NCBI RefSeq assembly: GCF_025370875.1
Contig: NZ_JAMXFD010000025.1
Coordinates: 1 to 64,000, forward strand
Length of the DNA: 64,000 nt
Direction: 5' to 3'
Source of the DNA: Laspinema palackyanum D2c
GTDB lineage: Bacteria; Cyanobacteriota; Cyanobacteriia; Cyanobacteriales; Laspinemataceae
The notes under the pieces are model-generated. The model saw only the letters and a program-made list of their open reading frames with translations, was not told the DNA's origin and did not search any database. The first letter of the stretch is position 1. Each line of letters starts with the position of its first letter. A program made the position numbers and the translations under genes. Shown piece after piece: positions 47,398 through 55,886 of this stretch.

Positions 47398-47558
47398 ACT
47401 ATTGAGGGAAAGAACCCTACATAAAGTCCCTCGAATAGATGCCTCAGACCCTTCCCCGAAGGCTCCCTAATCACCACCCGAGAAGAACCTCACGCTAAAA
47501 TTCAAGCCATCACGCTGGAAATGATGCCAGAACGATTAAGCTAGAGGATGAACCGGAT

Positions 47559-48014
47559 ATGAGTGACAACTACAGAATTTATCTCGATGCTTGCTGTCTG
47601 AATCGTCCGTTTGACAACCAAACCCAGACTCGCATTGCTTTAGAAACCCAAGCTATCCTTGCTATCTTGATCCAATGCCAATCCGGACAATGGCAACTGA
47701 TCACCAGTGCTGCCTTAGATGGAGAACTCGAGCAAACTCCCGATTTGGAAAAACGCAAGAATGTCAAGGCAATCCTGAGACTTGCTAAAATTAAGGCGAT
47801 CGCCAGCCAATCCATAAACAACCGTTCGATAGAACTTGTCAAATTAGGCTTCTCCAGCTACGATGCCATCCACCTTGCCAGTGCCGAACAAAGTCGGGCT
47901 AATATATTTTTATCCACTGATGACCGGCTGCTCAAGAAAGCCAAAAGAAACATTCAGCTAATCCATGTACCCGTTGACAATCCCGTTCAATGGCTACTGA
48001 ACGTTACCTACTAA
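47559..48014 (+). CDS. PIN-domain ribonuclease (VapC-like)
   Basis: 151 residues covering a complete PIN fold: YLDACCLNRPF (first Asp, near residue 9), TSAALDGELEQ (second acidic pair, about 49-59), GFSSYDAIHLASAE (third Asp, about 103-116) and LSTDDRLLKKA (fourth, about 125-135). Such proteins are Mg-dependent RNases, usually toxins. No intact antitoxin precedes it; the small gene just downstream may be its partner, an order reversed from the usual. It starts ATGAGTGAC without a strong Shine-Dalgarno. Confidence 0.8.
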   Translation: MSDNYRIYLDACCLNRPFDNQTQTRIALETQAILAILIQCQSGQWQLITSAALDGELEQTPDLEKRKNVKAILRLAKIKAIASQSINNRSIELVKLGFSSYDAIHLASAEQSRANIFLSTDDRLLKKAKRNIQLIHVPVDNPVQWLLNVTY

Positions 48015-48028
48015 CCCTGAACAGAACA

Positions 48029-48265
48029 ATGACCAAAACTCAGCAAGAAATTATCCAAAAAGGATATCAAGCCTTAATCGATTCATTAGGAGTCGTCGAT
48101 ACCATTCGGTTCATTCAATACTTTAGCCCGGGTCATGGTGACTATACCCAAGAGCGCCATCAATGGCTGGAAAAAATGTCATTAAATGATATGTTCCTCG
48201 CCATGAAACAATCCGAACAAAACGATAATAATCAATATGATGAAATCATCGGAGATGAGGAGTAA
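48029..48265 (+). CDS. Small hypothetical protein, possible partner of the PIN protein
   Basis: 78 residues from the ATG at 48029, 14 bp after the PIN gene stop; an in-frame ATG at 47990 would overlap that gene by 25 bp. The protein is helical at the N-terminus, contains GVVDTIRFIQYFSPGHGDYTQERHQWLEKM, and has an acidic, Asn-rich tail. I do not recognise the family. Its position suggests an antitoxin or accessory function, but nothing in the sequence proves it. Confidence 0.55.
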   Translation: MTKTQQEIIQKGYQALIDSLGVVDTIRFIQYFSPGHGDYTQERHQWLEKMSLNDMFLAMKQSEQNDNNQYDEIIGDEE

Positions 48266-48372
48266 AGGATATTCAGAAAAAAATTGATGAATTTAGCACT
48301 GCCCTATCTCCCTCCACAGGAAGGGTGATGATTTCCGGGCTGAAAGTTCCCAGACGTCAGCACCCACCATGC

Positions 48373-49836
48373 CTACAGGAGGGAACCATAGAAAGAGAGT
48401 TCGCGGGTTGCCTCCTGTGCCATCTGATGACGCAGCGACAGGGGTAAAATCACCTCTCCATTCGGTCGCCAGGACCGTAAGCGCATTCGGACATTAATAT
48501 CCCCCTCGCGAATCCAGGCTTGATAATAGGCATCGGTCTCACTGCGGTTTGCTAAAACTTGCAAGGCTGCCTTGCGATCGCCCTCATCCTGCACCTGCCG
48601 CCTCACTAACTCCCCTAATGAGTCATACGCCACCGGCTCAAACGTCCCATGACGCACCGTCCCCTCCACATAACGACGGGCAAAATCCCCAGGAAAGCGC
48701 AACAACAGCAACTTCCGCGATAAATAAAAATTAAACCCCCAAGCCGACTCTAACTCCCCTTCCACCTCCTCGGAAGTGGGTAAATCCCCCTGCCGTCGCA
48801 TCTCCCGCAACACCTTCGGCACCTGGGGGTCACCCCAAGCTAACACCGTGAGTTTGGGGGAAGTGATTCGGTCTAAGCGATAATTGTGCCAACCCATCTC
48901 CCCTTCCGGTGTTTCTCCCCAAGCGCTGAGATACTTAGCGCGACGCACATAATGTAAGCAGACGGGATAAGTGCTGAACGGGACAATCCCCCCTTGGGCC
49001 AACTCATACTCAAACTGGACCACTCCCGAAGAGGAAGTGCGCCACAGTTGTTCCAGTTGGTCTTGATAGGTGTCTACCTGTTCTTGCACCTCGGGAGAGA
49101 GGATGTAATCCAGGTGGATGAAAATGCGCCGTTGTCCTCTGTTTTCCGTAGGTTCTGCCGGTTTTGCATCGGAGGCGACTTGTTCCCATAAGGATTGGAT
49201 TAGCACTTCTAAATTGGGCTGAATGAAGGCAATATCTTCCAGTAAGGGCAACAATTCCCGGACTTGGGAGAGGGGTAACAAAGCTGCATCCGCTTGAGGG
49301 GCGATCGCCCGTTGTAAAGCAGGCAGACTCGGCAATTCTTGCAGGGAGATACAGTGATATTTTCCTCGGGATACAGACTCCAACCAGCCGAGTTCCGCCA
49401 GTTGCTTCAAATCATCGCGAATCGAACGGTGCACCGTGGTAAATGGCGCTTGCTGCATCATGAATTCTAGTTCCTCCGATGCCAACCCACTCAAGTGGAT
49501 GACATCCGGCATCCAAGACTCCAGGGACTGTTCGGCAGTTAACAGCAATTCGGTGACGGTTCGGTGACAAATACAGCCGCCATCGGTGCATTGGTATTCC
49601 AATTGTTCTGCCGTCAATAGGTCACTTTTGCCGTGAGTCGGCGCAAACAGGCGATCGCGCAGGTGGGGATAACCAAAAGGCTGAGGCAAGTCCATCGCCC
49701 AAGGGGACCTCTCTCCATACAGCTTGGTCAATAAGACCCACAACCGCAGCGATCGCAACAACCGATTCCCAAGCTGACCCCCCGCCAACCACTGCAAAAT
49801 ATCCGGACTGGGTGGATAAGTAAAACGACTGCTCAT
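48373..49836 (-). CDS. WYL-domain CRISPR-associated regulator (TIGR03985-like)
   Basis: 487 residues. The N-terminal part contains a winged-helix-like segment (about 130-175, TTVHRSIRDDLKQLAELGWLE). The middle and C-terminal parts match the cyanobacterial TIGR03985 family of WYL regulators found beside CRISPR-Cas operons (VQFEYELAQGGIVPFSTYPVCLHYVRRAKYLSAWGE, then NYRLDRI). WYL domains sense nucleic acid or nucleotide ligands. It is divergent from the csm operon, and a second copy of its first 26 codons plus leader lies immediately upstream of that operon. A role as transcriptional repressor or activator of the locus is inferred. Confidence 0.8.
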   Translation of the reverse strand: MSSRFTYPPSPDILQWLAGGQLGNRLLRSLRLWVLLTKLYGERSPWAMDLPQPFGYPHLRDRLFAPTHGKSDLLTAEQLEYQCTDGGCICHRTVTELLLTAEQSLESWMPDVIHLSGLASEELEFMMQQAPFTTVHRSIRDDLKQLAELGWLESVSRGKYHCISLQELPSLPALQRAIAPQADAALLPLSQVRELLPLLEDIAFIQPNLEVLIQSLWEQVASDAKPAEPTENRGQRRIFIHLDYILSPEVQEQVDTYQDQLEQLWRTSSSGVVQFEYELAQGGIVPFSTYPVCLHYVRRAKYLSAWGETPEGEMGWHNYRLDRITSPKLTVLAWGDPQVPKVLREMRRQGDLPTSEEVEGELESAWGFNFYLSRKLLLLRFPGDFARRYVEGTVRHGTFEPVAYDSLGELVRRQVQDEGDRKAALQVLANRSETDAYYQAWIREGDINVRMRLRSWRPNGEVILPLSLRHQMAQEATRELSFYGSLL

Positions 49837-49849
49837 TTATGGAAGACCC
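49759..49849. repeat. 91-bp direct repeat, copy 1 (regulator 5' end)
   Basis: Covers the first 26 codons of the WYL regulator gene and 13 bp upstream. It is repeated at 51029-51119 with a single mismatch. Confidence 0.95.
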
Positions 49850-50298
49850 ATTACCCATACGGAGGCTACACTACCACAGCATTATTCAATATTTACGGGG
49901 GATGGGCGGGAGAAGGGGTGGCAGCATAGGTAAAAAAATTATTGTCAAATGGTTACTGGAGGTCCTAGTCATCCAATAAGCATTTGACTGCTTCAGTTTT
50001 GAGTCCCCTTGCGGGGAAGGTGTTGAAAGTTGAAACTGATTTAAGGATTCGGTTAACCGAAGAAAGCGAGTTTCAATCCCCTGTCGGGTGTAATATCCTA
50101 GCTTTATCCAATATTCCTACAAATTATAGAGCTTTTTCTTCCACAAGTCAAGGGGGATGGGCTAGAATATGAGAATCATTAATTATGAGGTATCTGATGA
50201 AAAGACGAGATAAGCCCCACCCCCCCCTAACTTGCCCAACTGATTTAAGTATTCCTGGTAACCGAAGATTAGCGAATTTACAAGAGAAGAACGACAAA
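49837..50298. other. Intergenic region with CRISPR-repeat-like remnants
   Basis: Upstream region of the WYL regulator. It contains a solitary sequence resembling a CRISPR repeat (49996-50032) and a second repeat-like phrase (50070-50088), and otherwise no supported gene before the small hypothetical gene. Confidence 0.45.
49996..50088 (-). CRISPR. Vestigial CRISPR-like repeat(s)
   Basis: GTCCCCTTGCGGGGAA at 50003-50018 is the exact reverse complement of the 16-nt stem core of the array repeats at 62597-63733. It is flanked by GTTTTGA on the left and a GTTGAAAG end on the right, as in related cyanobacterial repeats. After 37 nt there is GTTTCAATCCCCTGTCGGG (50070-50088), which resembles another repeat class. 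With one copy of each this is a remnant at most. Confidence 0.4.
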
Positions 50299-50637
50299 AT
50301 GACCTACATTGATTTTCACTTCACGACTTTAGATCAACAACCCAATAGCTTCAATAGCTTCATGCTGGGTTATGCCAGTACCGAACCTCCGCTTAACCCG
50401 CCCTATACCTTCTTAAGTGAGCCGGTTAAACAAATTGATACGGATTCGCTGATGAGCCTCTCTTCACCACAAGCAAAGGGATTCCCTGATACTCAGATCT
50501 CTGGTAGCACTGAACAGGTATCCCCCTTTGTCCAAATTTTGACTCGTCTAATCGATGCGTTGAGTCCCAAGCTCAACATTTTATTTGAATTGAAGCACAA
50601 AGATTTAGAGTTGCGCTTCCAGGCCACATCTAAATAG
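50299..50637 (+). CDS. Hypothetical protein between regulator and csm operon
   Basis: 112 residues from the ATG at 50299 (AAGAGAAGAA upstream); the same frame is open from an ATG at 50185, giving 150. It contains MTYIDFHFTTLDQQPNSFNSFMLGY and ends KLNILFELKHKDLELRFQATSK. No family recognised. It lies inside the segment bounded by the 91-bp repeats. Confidence 0.45.
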   Translation: MTYIDFHFTTLDQQPNSFNSFMLGYASTEPPLNPPYTFLSEPVKQIDTDSLMSLSSPQAKGFPDTQISGSTEQVSPFVQILTRLIDALSPKLNILFELKHKDLELRFQATSK

Positions 50638-50804
50638 ATCCCCTCTAAAAAGTTTTGGTTATACCTCTGGTGGGACTTCCCCCGGTGGCGTAGTCAAAAC
50701 TTTTCATGCTTCAGTTTTTAACTGAGTAATAGGGATGTACTGGCGCACTTACAATCACGATCTTACCCTCTATTCAGGATAAGCTGTATCAGTTTGTCCA
50801 AAAT

Positions 50805-50850
50805 GGGGAAAGCCTAATTTACGGCTTTCCCCTATACATATATATAGGGG
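50805..50850 (+). promoter_or_regulatory. Two overlapping, mutually exclusive hairpins
   Basis: GGGGAAAGCC pairs perfectly with GGCTTTCCCC (50805-50832, 8-nt loop). The last CCCC of that stem can instead begin CCCCTATA-n6-TATAGGGG (50829-50850). This is the geometry of an attenuator or two successive terminators. Confidence 0.45.
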
Positions 50851-51028
50851 ATCTAAAGGATTTGGATGATTTTTGGGCTAGTTATTGCCCCAAAACCACT
50901 AATTTTGACTAGCTATAACACTAACAATCAGTAGATATCGTAATATAGCTCAATTAATTGGTGGCCAGCACGTGACTCCCCTAACTCCTGCACCTATAAC
51001 TACCCTTAAACTATGTCAACAGAATCCA

Positions 51029-51119
51029 CAACCGATTCCCAAGCTGACCCCCCGCCAACCACTGCAAAATATCCGGACTGGGTGGATAAGTAAAACGACT
51101 GCTCATTTATAGAAGACCC
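51029..51119. repeat. 91-bp direct repeat, copy 2
   Basis: Same orientation as 49759-49849, 90 of 91 bases identical, offset 1270 bp. Here it is only a fragment of the regulator gene, ending 52 bp before the csx3-AAA start. Confidence 0.95.
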
Positions 51120-51171
51120 CTCTTCAATGCTCATGCTATAGTAACACAGAGTCCAAATTCAGCAAAACCCC

Positions 51172-52074
51172 ATGAAAGAAACCGGCATCCACCTGGAAAT
51201 CAGTCAGCAAAAAACTCCCAGTGGGTTGAAATATCAACAGTTAACCATAGAATTGACCCGCAGCGATCGCGTGATTTATCCCCCAGAACTCAGCAGATTA
51301 GAGTTACCCAACGGCATCGATACTACCCAAGGCATAGTCATTAACGGACGTGCTCCCATCTGGCTTTATGGCTACTTAATCCACGAACTCCACCCGACAG
51401 CATGGGTTGCCTGTAACGACCCCAGACTCGGTGCTGTCGTGGTTGCCACTCATTCTAAAACCGTCAAAATCGGTCAAGTGATTCCCTTAGAAGAACGGGG
51501 GGATGGGTTAAATCCAGCCTTACTAATCGTTGGACCACCGGACAGTGGTAAAAGTGTTTTATCTCATGCTTTATTTCAATCTGTCATCGAAAGTGACCCG
51601 AATATCTATCTGCAACGGGCCAACTGGGATGGAGAAGGGAACTATGTTTTAGAACTGTCCGGAGATACTGACCCGGAGATATTTAAAGCGGCGAATAAGG
51701 GGGGATTAACTCCTGAGTTTTTTCCCTATCACGCTCAAGCAATTCTGGAACTTAGACGTAAGAAAAATTTAACAATTGTGGATGTCGGAGGTATGGTACA
51801 ACCAGAGAAGCAGCCGATATTAGAAGCTTGTACACATTATTTGATTATTAGTTCCAAACCCGAGGCAGTGGAACCGTGGCACGAATTTTGTCGCGATCGG
51901 GGAAATTTAATTCCGGTTGCCGTTATTCACAGCCGTTTAGAACCATGCGAAACTATTCATCAAGAGCAACCTTATTTAGAAATCACCTGCGGTCCCTGGG
52001 TACGGGGTGGTGCCACAGGAGTTCCGGAGGTGTTATTGGAACGGGTTAAGGCATTGCTTGGTTCTTCCCTATAG
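51172..52074 (+). CDS. csx3: Csx3 fused to a P-loop ATPase (Csx3-AAA)
   Basis: 300 residues. Residues 1-105 form a Csx3 domain; H74, D83 and R85 have the same spacing as the catalytic H60, D69 and R71 that I recall for the archaeal Csx3/Crn3 ring nuclease, which cleaves cyclic tetra-adenylate and so switches off type III signalling. Residues about 112-300 are a P-loop NTPase with Walker A GPPDSGKS (121-128) and a TIVDVGGM Walker-B-like strand. Csx3-AAA fusions are known in cyanobacteria; the ATPase's role is less clear to me. It is the first gene of the csm operon, 59 bp before cas10. Confidence 0.82.
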   Translation: MKETGIHLEISQQKTPSGLKYQQLTIELTRSDRVIYPPELSRLELPNGIDTTQGIVINGRAPIWLYGYLIHELHPTAWVACNDPRLGAVVVATHSKTVKIGQVIPLEERGDGLNPALLIVGPPDSGKSVLSHALFQSVIESDPNIYLQRANWDGEGNYVLELSGDTDPEIFKAANKGGLTPEFFPYHAQAILELRRKKNLTIVDVGGMVQPEKQPILEACTHYLIISSKPEAVEPWHEFCRDRGNLIPVAVIHSRLEPCETIHQEQPYLEITCGPWVRGGATGVPEVLLERVKALLGSSL

Positions 52075-52133
52075 GTGTTAGAGAGTTTTCTCTATGATTT
52101 TTGTTGACTGATATTCCTTAATATAGAGTAGTT

Positions 52134-54491
52134 ATGACCTCGCTTTCTCATGCACAAGCGTTATCCGTTGCCCAAGAAGCCGTTTTACTACTAGGACGCT
52201 GGGCCGGTGCTTCTCCGTCAATACCAACCGCAACTGCTGATTCTAAAGCGGTTACCCAAGCAAAAGATCTTTTAAAATGGCCCCAGGATAGTCGGTCCAA
52301 CCTAGAACAACAGGTTAAGCCTTTGCGTTTGCTGTTTGATGATGTTAATTTGTCAAATGGTCAAGGGTCAAAAAACCACTACTGGCCGGTTGGTTACATT
52401 AAAGATCATGACAGTTATCCCCCTATTCCCTATCCGCAGCCCAATGCTGACGACTTAGACCCAATTAAACCTCCTATTCAACAGGCGATCGCCAGTTTAC
52501 AGCCAGACGAGTGGAACAATCTCTCGTTATTGATGCTGATTTTAGAAAAATTTGGCTCTTATGTTAGTTTTGGAGAGCAAGATAATGTTTCGCTACTCGA
52601 TTTGACCCGAACTACGGCAGCGGTGGCGGCGGCACTGGCGAACCAACCGGATGCTAAATGTTTAACGTTGATTGCGGGCGATTTATCGGGGATTCAAAAA
52701 TTTATCTACACCATTTCTTCCGATGGAGCCTTAAAATCCCTCCGTGCTCGCAGTTTTTATCTGGAACTGGTGACGCAAGAGGTGGTAGAGCAACTGTTGT
52801 CAGCATTGGATCTGCCCCGGACTAATGTGATTTATGCGGGTGGCGGTAACTTGTATTTGCTTGCGCCGGGGGATGAGGGGACAATCGTTCAAAACAAGAT
52901 TGCCCAAGTCCGCGATCGCTTTAATGAATGGTTGCGAAAAACATTTCAAGGCAAAATCTTTTTAGCCCTGGATTGCTTGCCATTTGCCACCGAGGACGTG
53001 GGAACGCCAGAATTTGCCAAAGCATGGGAAAAGGCGACTAAAAAATTGGCCGGACAAAAGTCTCGGAAGTTTCAGAGTCAAATTTCTGAACTGGTTAAAC
53101 CGAAACCCGCTTACGAACCTTGTCGCGTATGCTATCGCGATGATCTTCCTCTTCCGAGTCTTGAACCGTTAAATAATCAGGAAGCAGATTCTTGTTTGGC
53201 CTGTTGGATGTGTCGGACCATGTTTGACCTGGGGGCCAAATTATTTAAAGTGGAGGCGATCGCCCGTTCCAAACAGTCCACCATTAAAGGAGCTCAAGAC
53301 CGATTGAGCATTGGGGGAACCTTTTATTACTTATTTGAAGAATGGAAAACCGCCAACGCTATAGCGAATGAGGATTCTACCTTATTTTTAGTCAATGACT
53401 GGACCCTTGAACCCTACCGCACTGGCAACGCAGTCCCCCTACTGCTGGGAAATTACGGACAGCGCTGTCCAGAATCCGGCCCTGATCATGCTCAACCCCA
53501 ATTTATGAATGCCCGCGAAATGGCGGCAGCAGCCCAGGGTATTAAAAGAGTGGCCTCTTTGCGAATGGATGTAGACAATTTAGGCAAGATATTTGCCAAA
53601 GGGTTGGGGTCAAATCAAACCTTACCCCCACTTGCCGGACTCTCCCGCCAAATGAGTTATTTCTTTAAAGTTTACTTAAACAGTTTGGCAAAGAATAGGC
53701 AGGATAATTTACCGGCTAAAGCTAAAACACTGTCTGATGATTCTCGTCAAAATCTACTCTTTATCTATGCAGGAGGTGATGATTTATTTGTGAGTGGTAC
53801 TTGGAATGAAGTCGTAGAATTTGCCTTTGATATTTACCAATCTTTCCGAGCCTATACGGGGTACAATACAGATATTACTTTATCAGGAGGCATCAGCATT
53901 GATGGGGCTAAATTCCCCCTGTATCAAGCGGCGGAGGCTTCCGGTGACTCCGAAAAGGCGGCTAAAAACAACGGTCGAGATAGCTTGGGTTTATTTGAGC
54001 AAGTGTTTAAATGGGATGAATGGCTAGGCTCTACTTCCCCATCGGTGGCTGACTCAGACGCTCGGGAATGTCTTAAATCTGCAGAATATCCGCCAATCCT
54101 GGGAATTTTCCCACTGATTGAACAACTGGAAAAGCAGCAGATTGAAACCAATTATGCTCGTAGTTTTGTTCGCAGTTTGCTGGCAACGGCTCAGATGCAA
54201 GACCAAATGATTAAGGAGATGGAAAATAAGCGGAAGACTCTAATACATGAGAAAGAACCCAAGCAGTATATTGATTACTATGAGAAAGAAATCAAGCATG
54301 ATATTCGCTACTACTTACACTTACCGCGCATGGCATATACCTTAGCTCGATTGCCTCAACGAGTCAGGGAGCATCCGGAATTTGCTCCGGTGCGGAAGTC
54401 TCTTAATAATCCTTATAATGCGCCTTATTTTCGGGCGATCGCAACTTGGCTAGAACTGTTAAACCGCTCTCAATCTCAATCTAATGACTAA
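52134..54491 (+). CDS. csm1: Cas10/Csm1, type III-A large subunit
   Basis: 785 residues. The second palm domain has the GGDD cyclase motif (547-550, IYAGGDDLF), so synthesis of cyclic oligoadenylates is expected on target RNA binding. A zinc-ribbon-like Cys cluster (CRVC, CLACWMC; about 330-360) separates the palms. The N-terminal region lacks a clear HD nuclease dyad: the helix that usually carries a conserved His reads SLLDLTRTTAA, so target-DNA cleavage by HD is probably lost. It starts 59 bp after csx3-AAA and overlaps csm2 by 8 bp. Confidence 0.92.
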   Translation: MTSLSHAQALSVAQEAVLLLGRWAGASPSIPTATADSKAVTQAKDLLKWPQDSRSNLEQQVKPLRLLFDDVNLSNGQGSKNHYWPVGYIKDHDSYPPIPYPQPNADDLDPIKPPIQQAIASLQPDEWNNLSLLMLILEKFGSYVSFGEQDNVSLLDLTRTTAAVAAALANQPDAKCLTLIAGDLSGIQKFIYTISSDGALKSLRARSFYLELVTQEVVEQLLSALDLPRTNVIYAGGGNLYLLAPGDEGTIVQNKIAQVRDRFNEWLRKTFQGKIFLALDCLPFATEDVGTPEFAKAWEKATKKLAGQKSRKFQSQISELVKPKPAYEPCRVCYRDDLPLPSLEPLNNQEADSCLACWMCRTMFDLGAKLFKVEAIARSKQSTIKGAQDRLSIGGTFYYLFEEWKTANAIANEDSTLFLVNDWTLEPYRTGNAVPLLLGNYGQRCPESGPDHAQPQFMNAREMAAAAQGIKRVASLRMDVDNLGKIFAKGLGSNQTLPPLAGLSRQMSYFFKVYLNSLAKNRQDNLPAKAKTLSDDSRQNLLFIYAGGDDLFVSGTWNEVVEFAFDIYQSFRAYTGYNTDITLSGGISIDGAKFPLYQAAEASGDSEKAAKNNGRDSLGLFEQVFKWDEWLGSTSPSVADSDARECLKSAEYPPILGIFPLIEQLEKQQIETNYARSFVRSLLATAQMQDQMIKEMENKRKTLIHEKEPKQYIDYYEKEIKHDIRYYLHLPRMAYTLARLPQRVREHPEFAPVRKSLNNPYNAPYFRAIATWLELLNRSQSQSND

Positions 54492-54915
54492 CTCTGGAAG
54501 ACCAACACCACGGCAATCAATGGACATTACCCAAGAGATTATCAAAAAAATTGATGGGTTACCAGGGACCTTAAAAACGTATCCTATTCGTGATCTGGTT
54601 AACCACGCTGAAAAATTTGGCCCTTATCTCAAGCAGCAGCGCTTGGAGACTAACCAAGTCCGGAAGTTTTTAGATGCAATCAACCGACTCAAATCTGTAC
54701 TCGCTCAGGAAAATGAATTTTCTAAAATCGAAACCGAAGTGGTGCTGCTTAAGCCAAAATTAGCCTATGCAGCAGCGCGAGAAAAAGCAGCCAAGCCCTT
54801 GAGTCAAGTGATGTCAAAAGCGATTGACAAAGTAAGGAGCAAAGAGGACTTTGAGCGCTTAGTTCAATTCATCGAATCGATTATTGCCTACCACAAAGCA
54901 GAAGGAGGAAGATAA
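54484..54915 (+). CDS. csm2: Csm2, small helical subunit
   Basis: 143 residues, all-helical, in the position of csm2 between cas10 and csm3. Csm2 subunits line the belly of the type III-A effector along the crRNA-target duplex. The pattern NQVRKFLDAINRLKSV and the C-terminal FERLVQFIESIIAYHKAEGG fit the family. It overlaps the cas10 stop by 8 bp. Confidence 0.88.
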   Translation: MTNSGRPTPRQSMDITQEIIKKIDGLPGTLKTYPIRDLVNHAEKFGPYLKQQRLETNQVRKFLDAINRLKSVLAQENEFSKIETEVVLLKPKLAYAAAREKAAKPLSQVMSKAIDKVRSKEDFERLVQFIESIIAYHKAEGGR

Positions 54916-54917
54916 AG

Positions 54918-55886
54918 ATGTCAGCCGCAACCGAACAAAAGCCATTACTGGGTAAATTTCGTCTCACTAGCACGCTCAAAGTTGAAACCGGACTGCATAT
55001 CGGTGGGGGTGGAGAAAACCTCGATATTGGTGGATTGGATAAACCCGTGATTCGTGACCCTCTGACTCAATATCCTTATCTACCCGGTTCTTCGATTAAA
55101 GGAAAATTGCGAGCTATCCTGGAACGCTTGCTCAACAAACCCCTTAACAGATTTGGAGGTAGCGGAGTTTATCGTTATGAGAGTGACGATTTAGAGGATG
55201 GCTATACGGAAATTGATGGACAGTTTATTCCCTATCAAGGTGCTCGGACTTGCCCAATTAGCCGCTTATTTGGTTCGACTGGCGGTTCCAACTGCTGGGT
55301 CAAAACTTCAATTGCAACAAGTCAGGGATTAGAGCGTAATGGTACGCGAACCATCGAGGGTGAGGAATACAGTAAAATTAAAGGGCGAAATGCTCCGGCT
55401 CGTTTGATTGTCCGAGATTGCCATTTACTGCCACAATCTGCTGATCTACTCCGCAAGGTAGACACGGGTCTATTTATGACGGAGTGGAAGTTTGAAAATA
55501 GTATTGATCGCATTACGTCAGCAGCAAATCCTCGTCAGTTTGAGCGAGTCCCTGCGGGGGCTGAGTTCAAGTTTGAACTCGTCTATACGGTAGAGGATGG
55601 AACACAAGCGGCAGAAGATTTGCAAAATCTGGCGATCGCCTTAGCCATTCTCGAAGATGACGCCCTCGGCGGACATGGTTCTCGCGGCTACGGCAAAATC
55701 AGTTTCCACAACTTTGATTTCTTCTATCGGAGTATGAAGCAATATCAACGGATTGCAGCCGGTGATGTCGAACCCCTGCAATCATTGGTTCAAAAAGTAG
55801 AAAATACTCCTAAACTTTTAGAAGGATTTGACAGCTTAAATCAGGAAATCAAAAAGTTGTTAGATGGAGATAATACGGAATCGTGA
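54918..55886 (+). CDS. csm3: Csm3, Cas7-family backbone and target-RNA nuclease
   Basis: 322 residues; an AAGGAGGAAG Shine-Dalgarno precedes the start, and it begins 2 bp after csm2. RAMP signatures are clear: GLHIGGGGENLDIGGLDKPVIRDP, then LPGSSIKGKLR and GGHGSRGYGKI. D41 in IGGLDKPV aligns with the catalytic Asp33 of Streptococcus thermophilus Csm3, so 6-nt-interval RNA cleavage should be intact. It overlaps csm4 by 4 bp. Confidence 0.93.
   Translation: MSAATEQKPLLGKFRLTSTLKVETGLHIGGGGENLDIGGLDKPVIRDPLTQYPYLPGSSIKGKLRAILERLLNKPLNRFGGSGVYRYESDDLEDGYTEIDGQFIPYQGARTCPISRLFGSTGGSNCWVKTSIATSQGLERNGTRTIEGEEYSKIKGRNAPARLIVRDCHLLPQSADLLRKVDTGLFMTEWKFENSIDRITSAANPRQFERVPAGAEFKFELVYTVEDGTQAAEDLQNLAIALAILEDDALGGHGSRGYGKISFHNFDFFYRSMKQYQRIAAGDVEPLQSLVQKVENTPKLLEGFDSLNQEIKKLLDGDNTES

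Larger units (their letters stand above)
45900..47558. other. Gene-poor accessory stretch with low-complexity DNA
   Basis: No gene is supported. Visible items: about four copies of GCTCATAACC (about 46540-46573), a block with repeated GGTCCAT words (about 46675-46795), six or so AGAAAC hexamers (about 47090-47130), and the tRNA-like 3' fragment with terminator at 47301-47397. Just before the PIN gene, 47405-47540 reads in one frame as a short tail (GSLITTREEPHAKIQAITLEMMPERLS) that may be the end of a lost upstream gene. Confidence 0.45.
50638..51171. other. Leader region of the csm operon
   Basis: No gene. It holds two overlapping hairpins (50805-50850), copy 2 of the 91-bp repeat, and a TATAGT -10-like box at 51137-51142, 30 bp before the csx3-AAA start. 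Confidence 0.5.
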
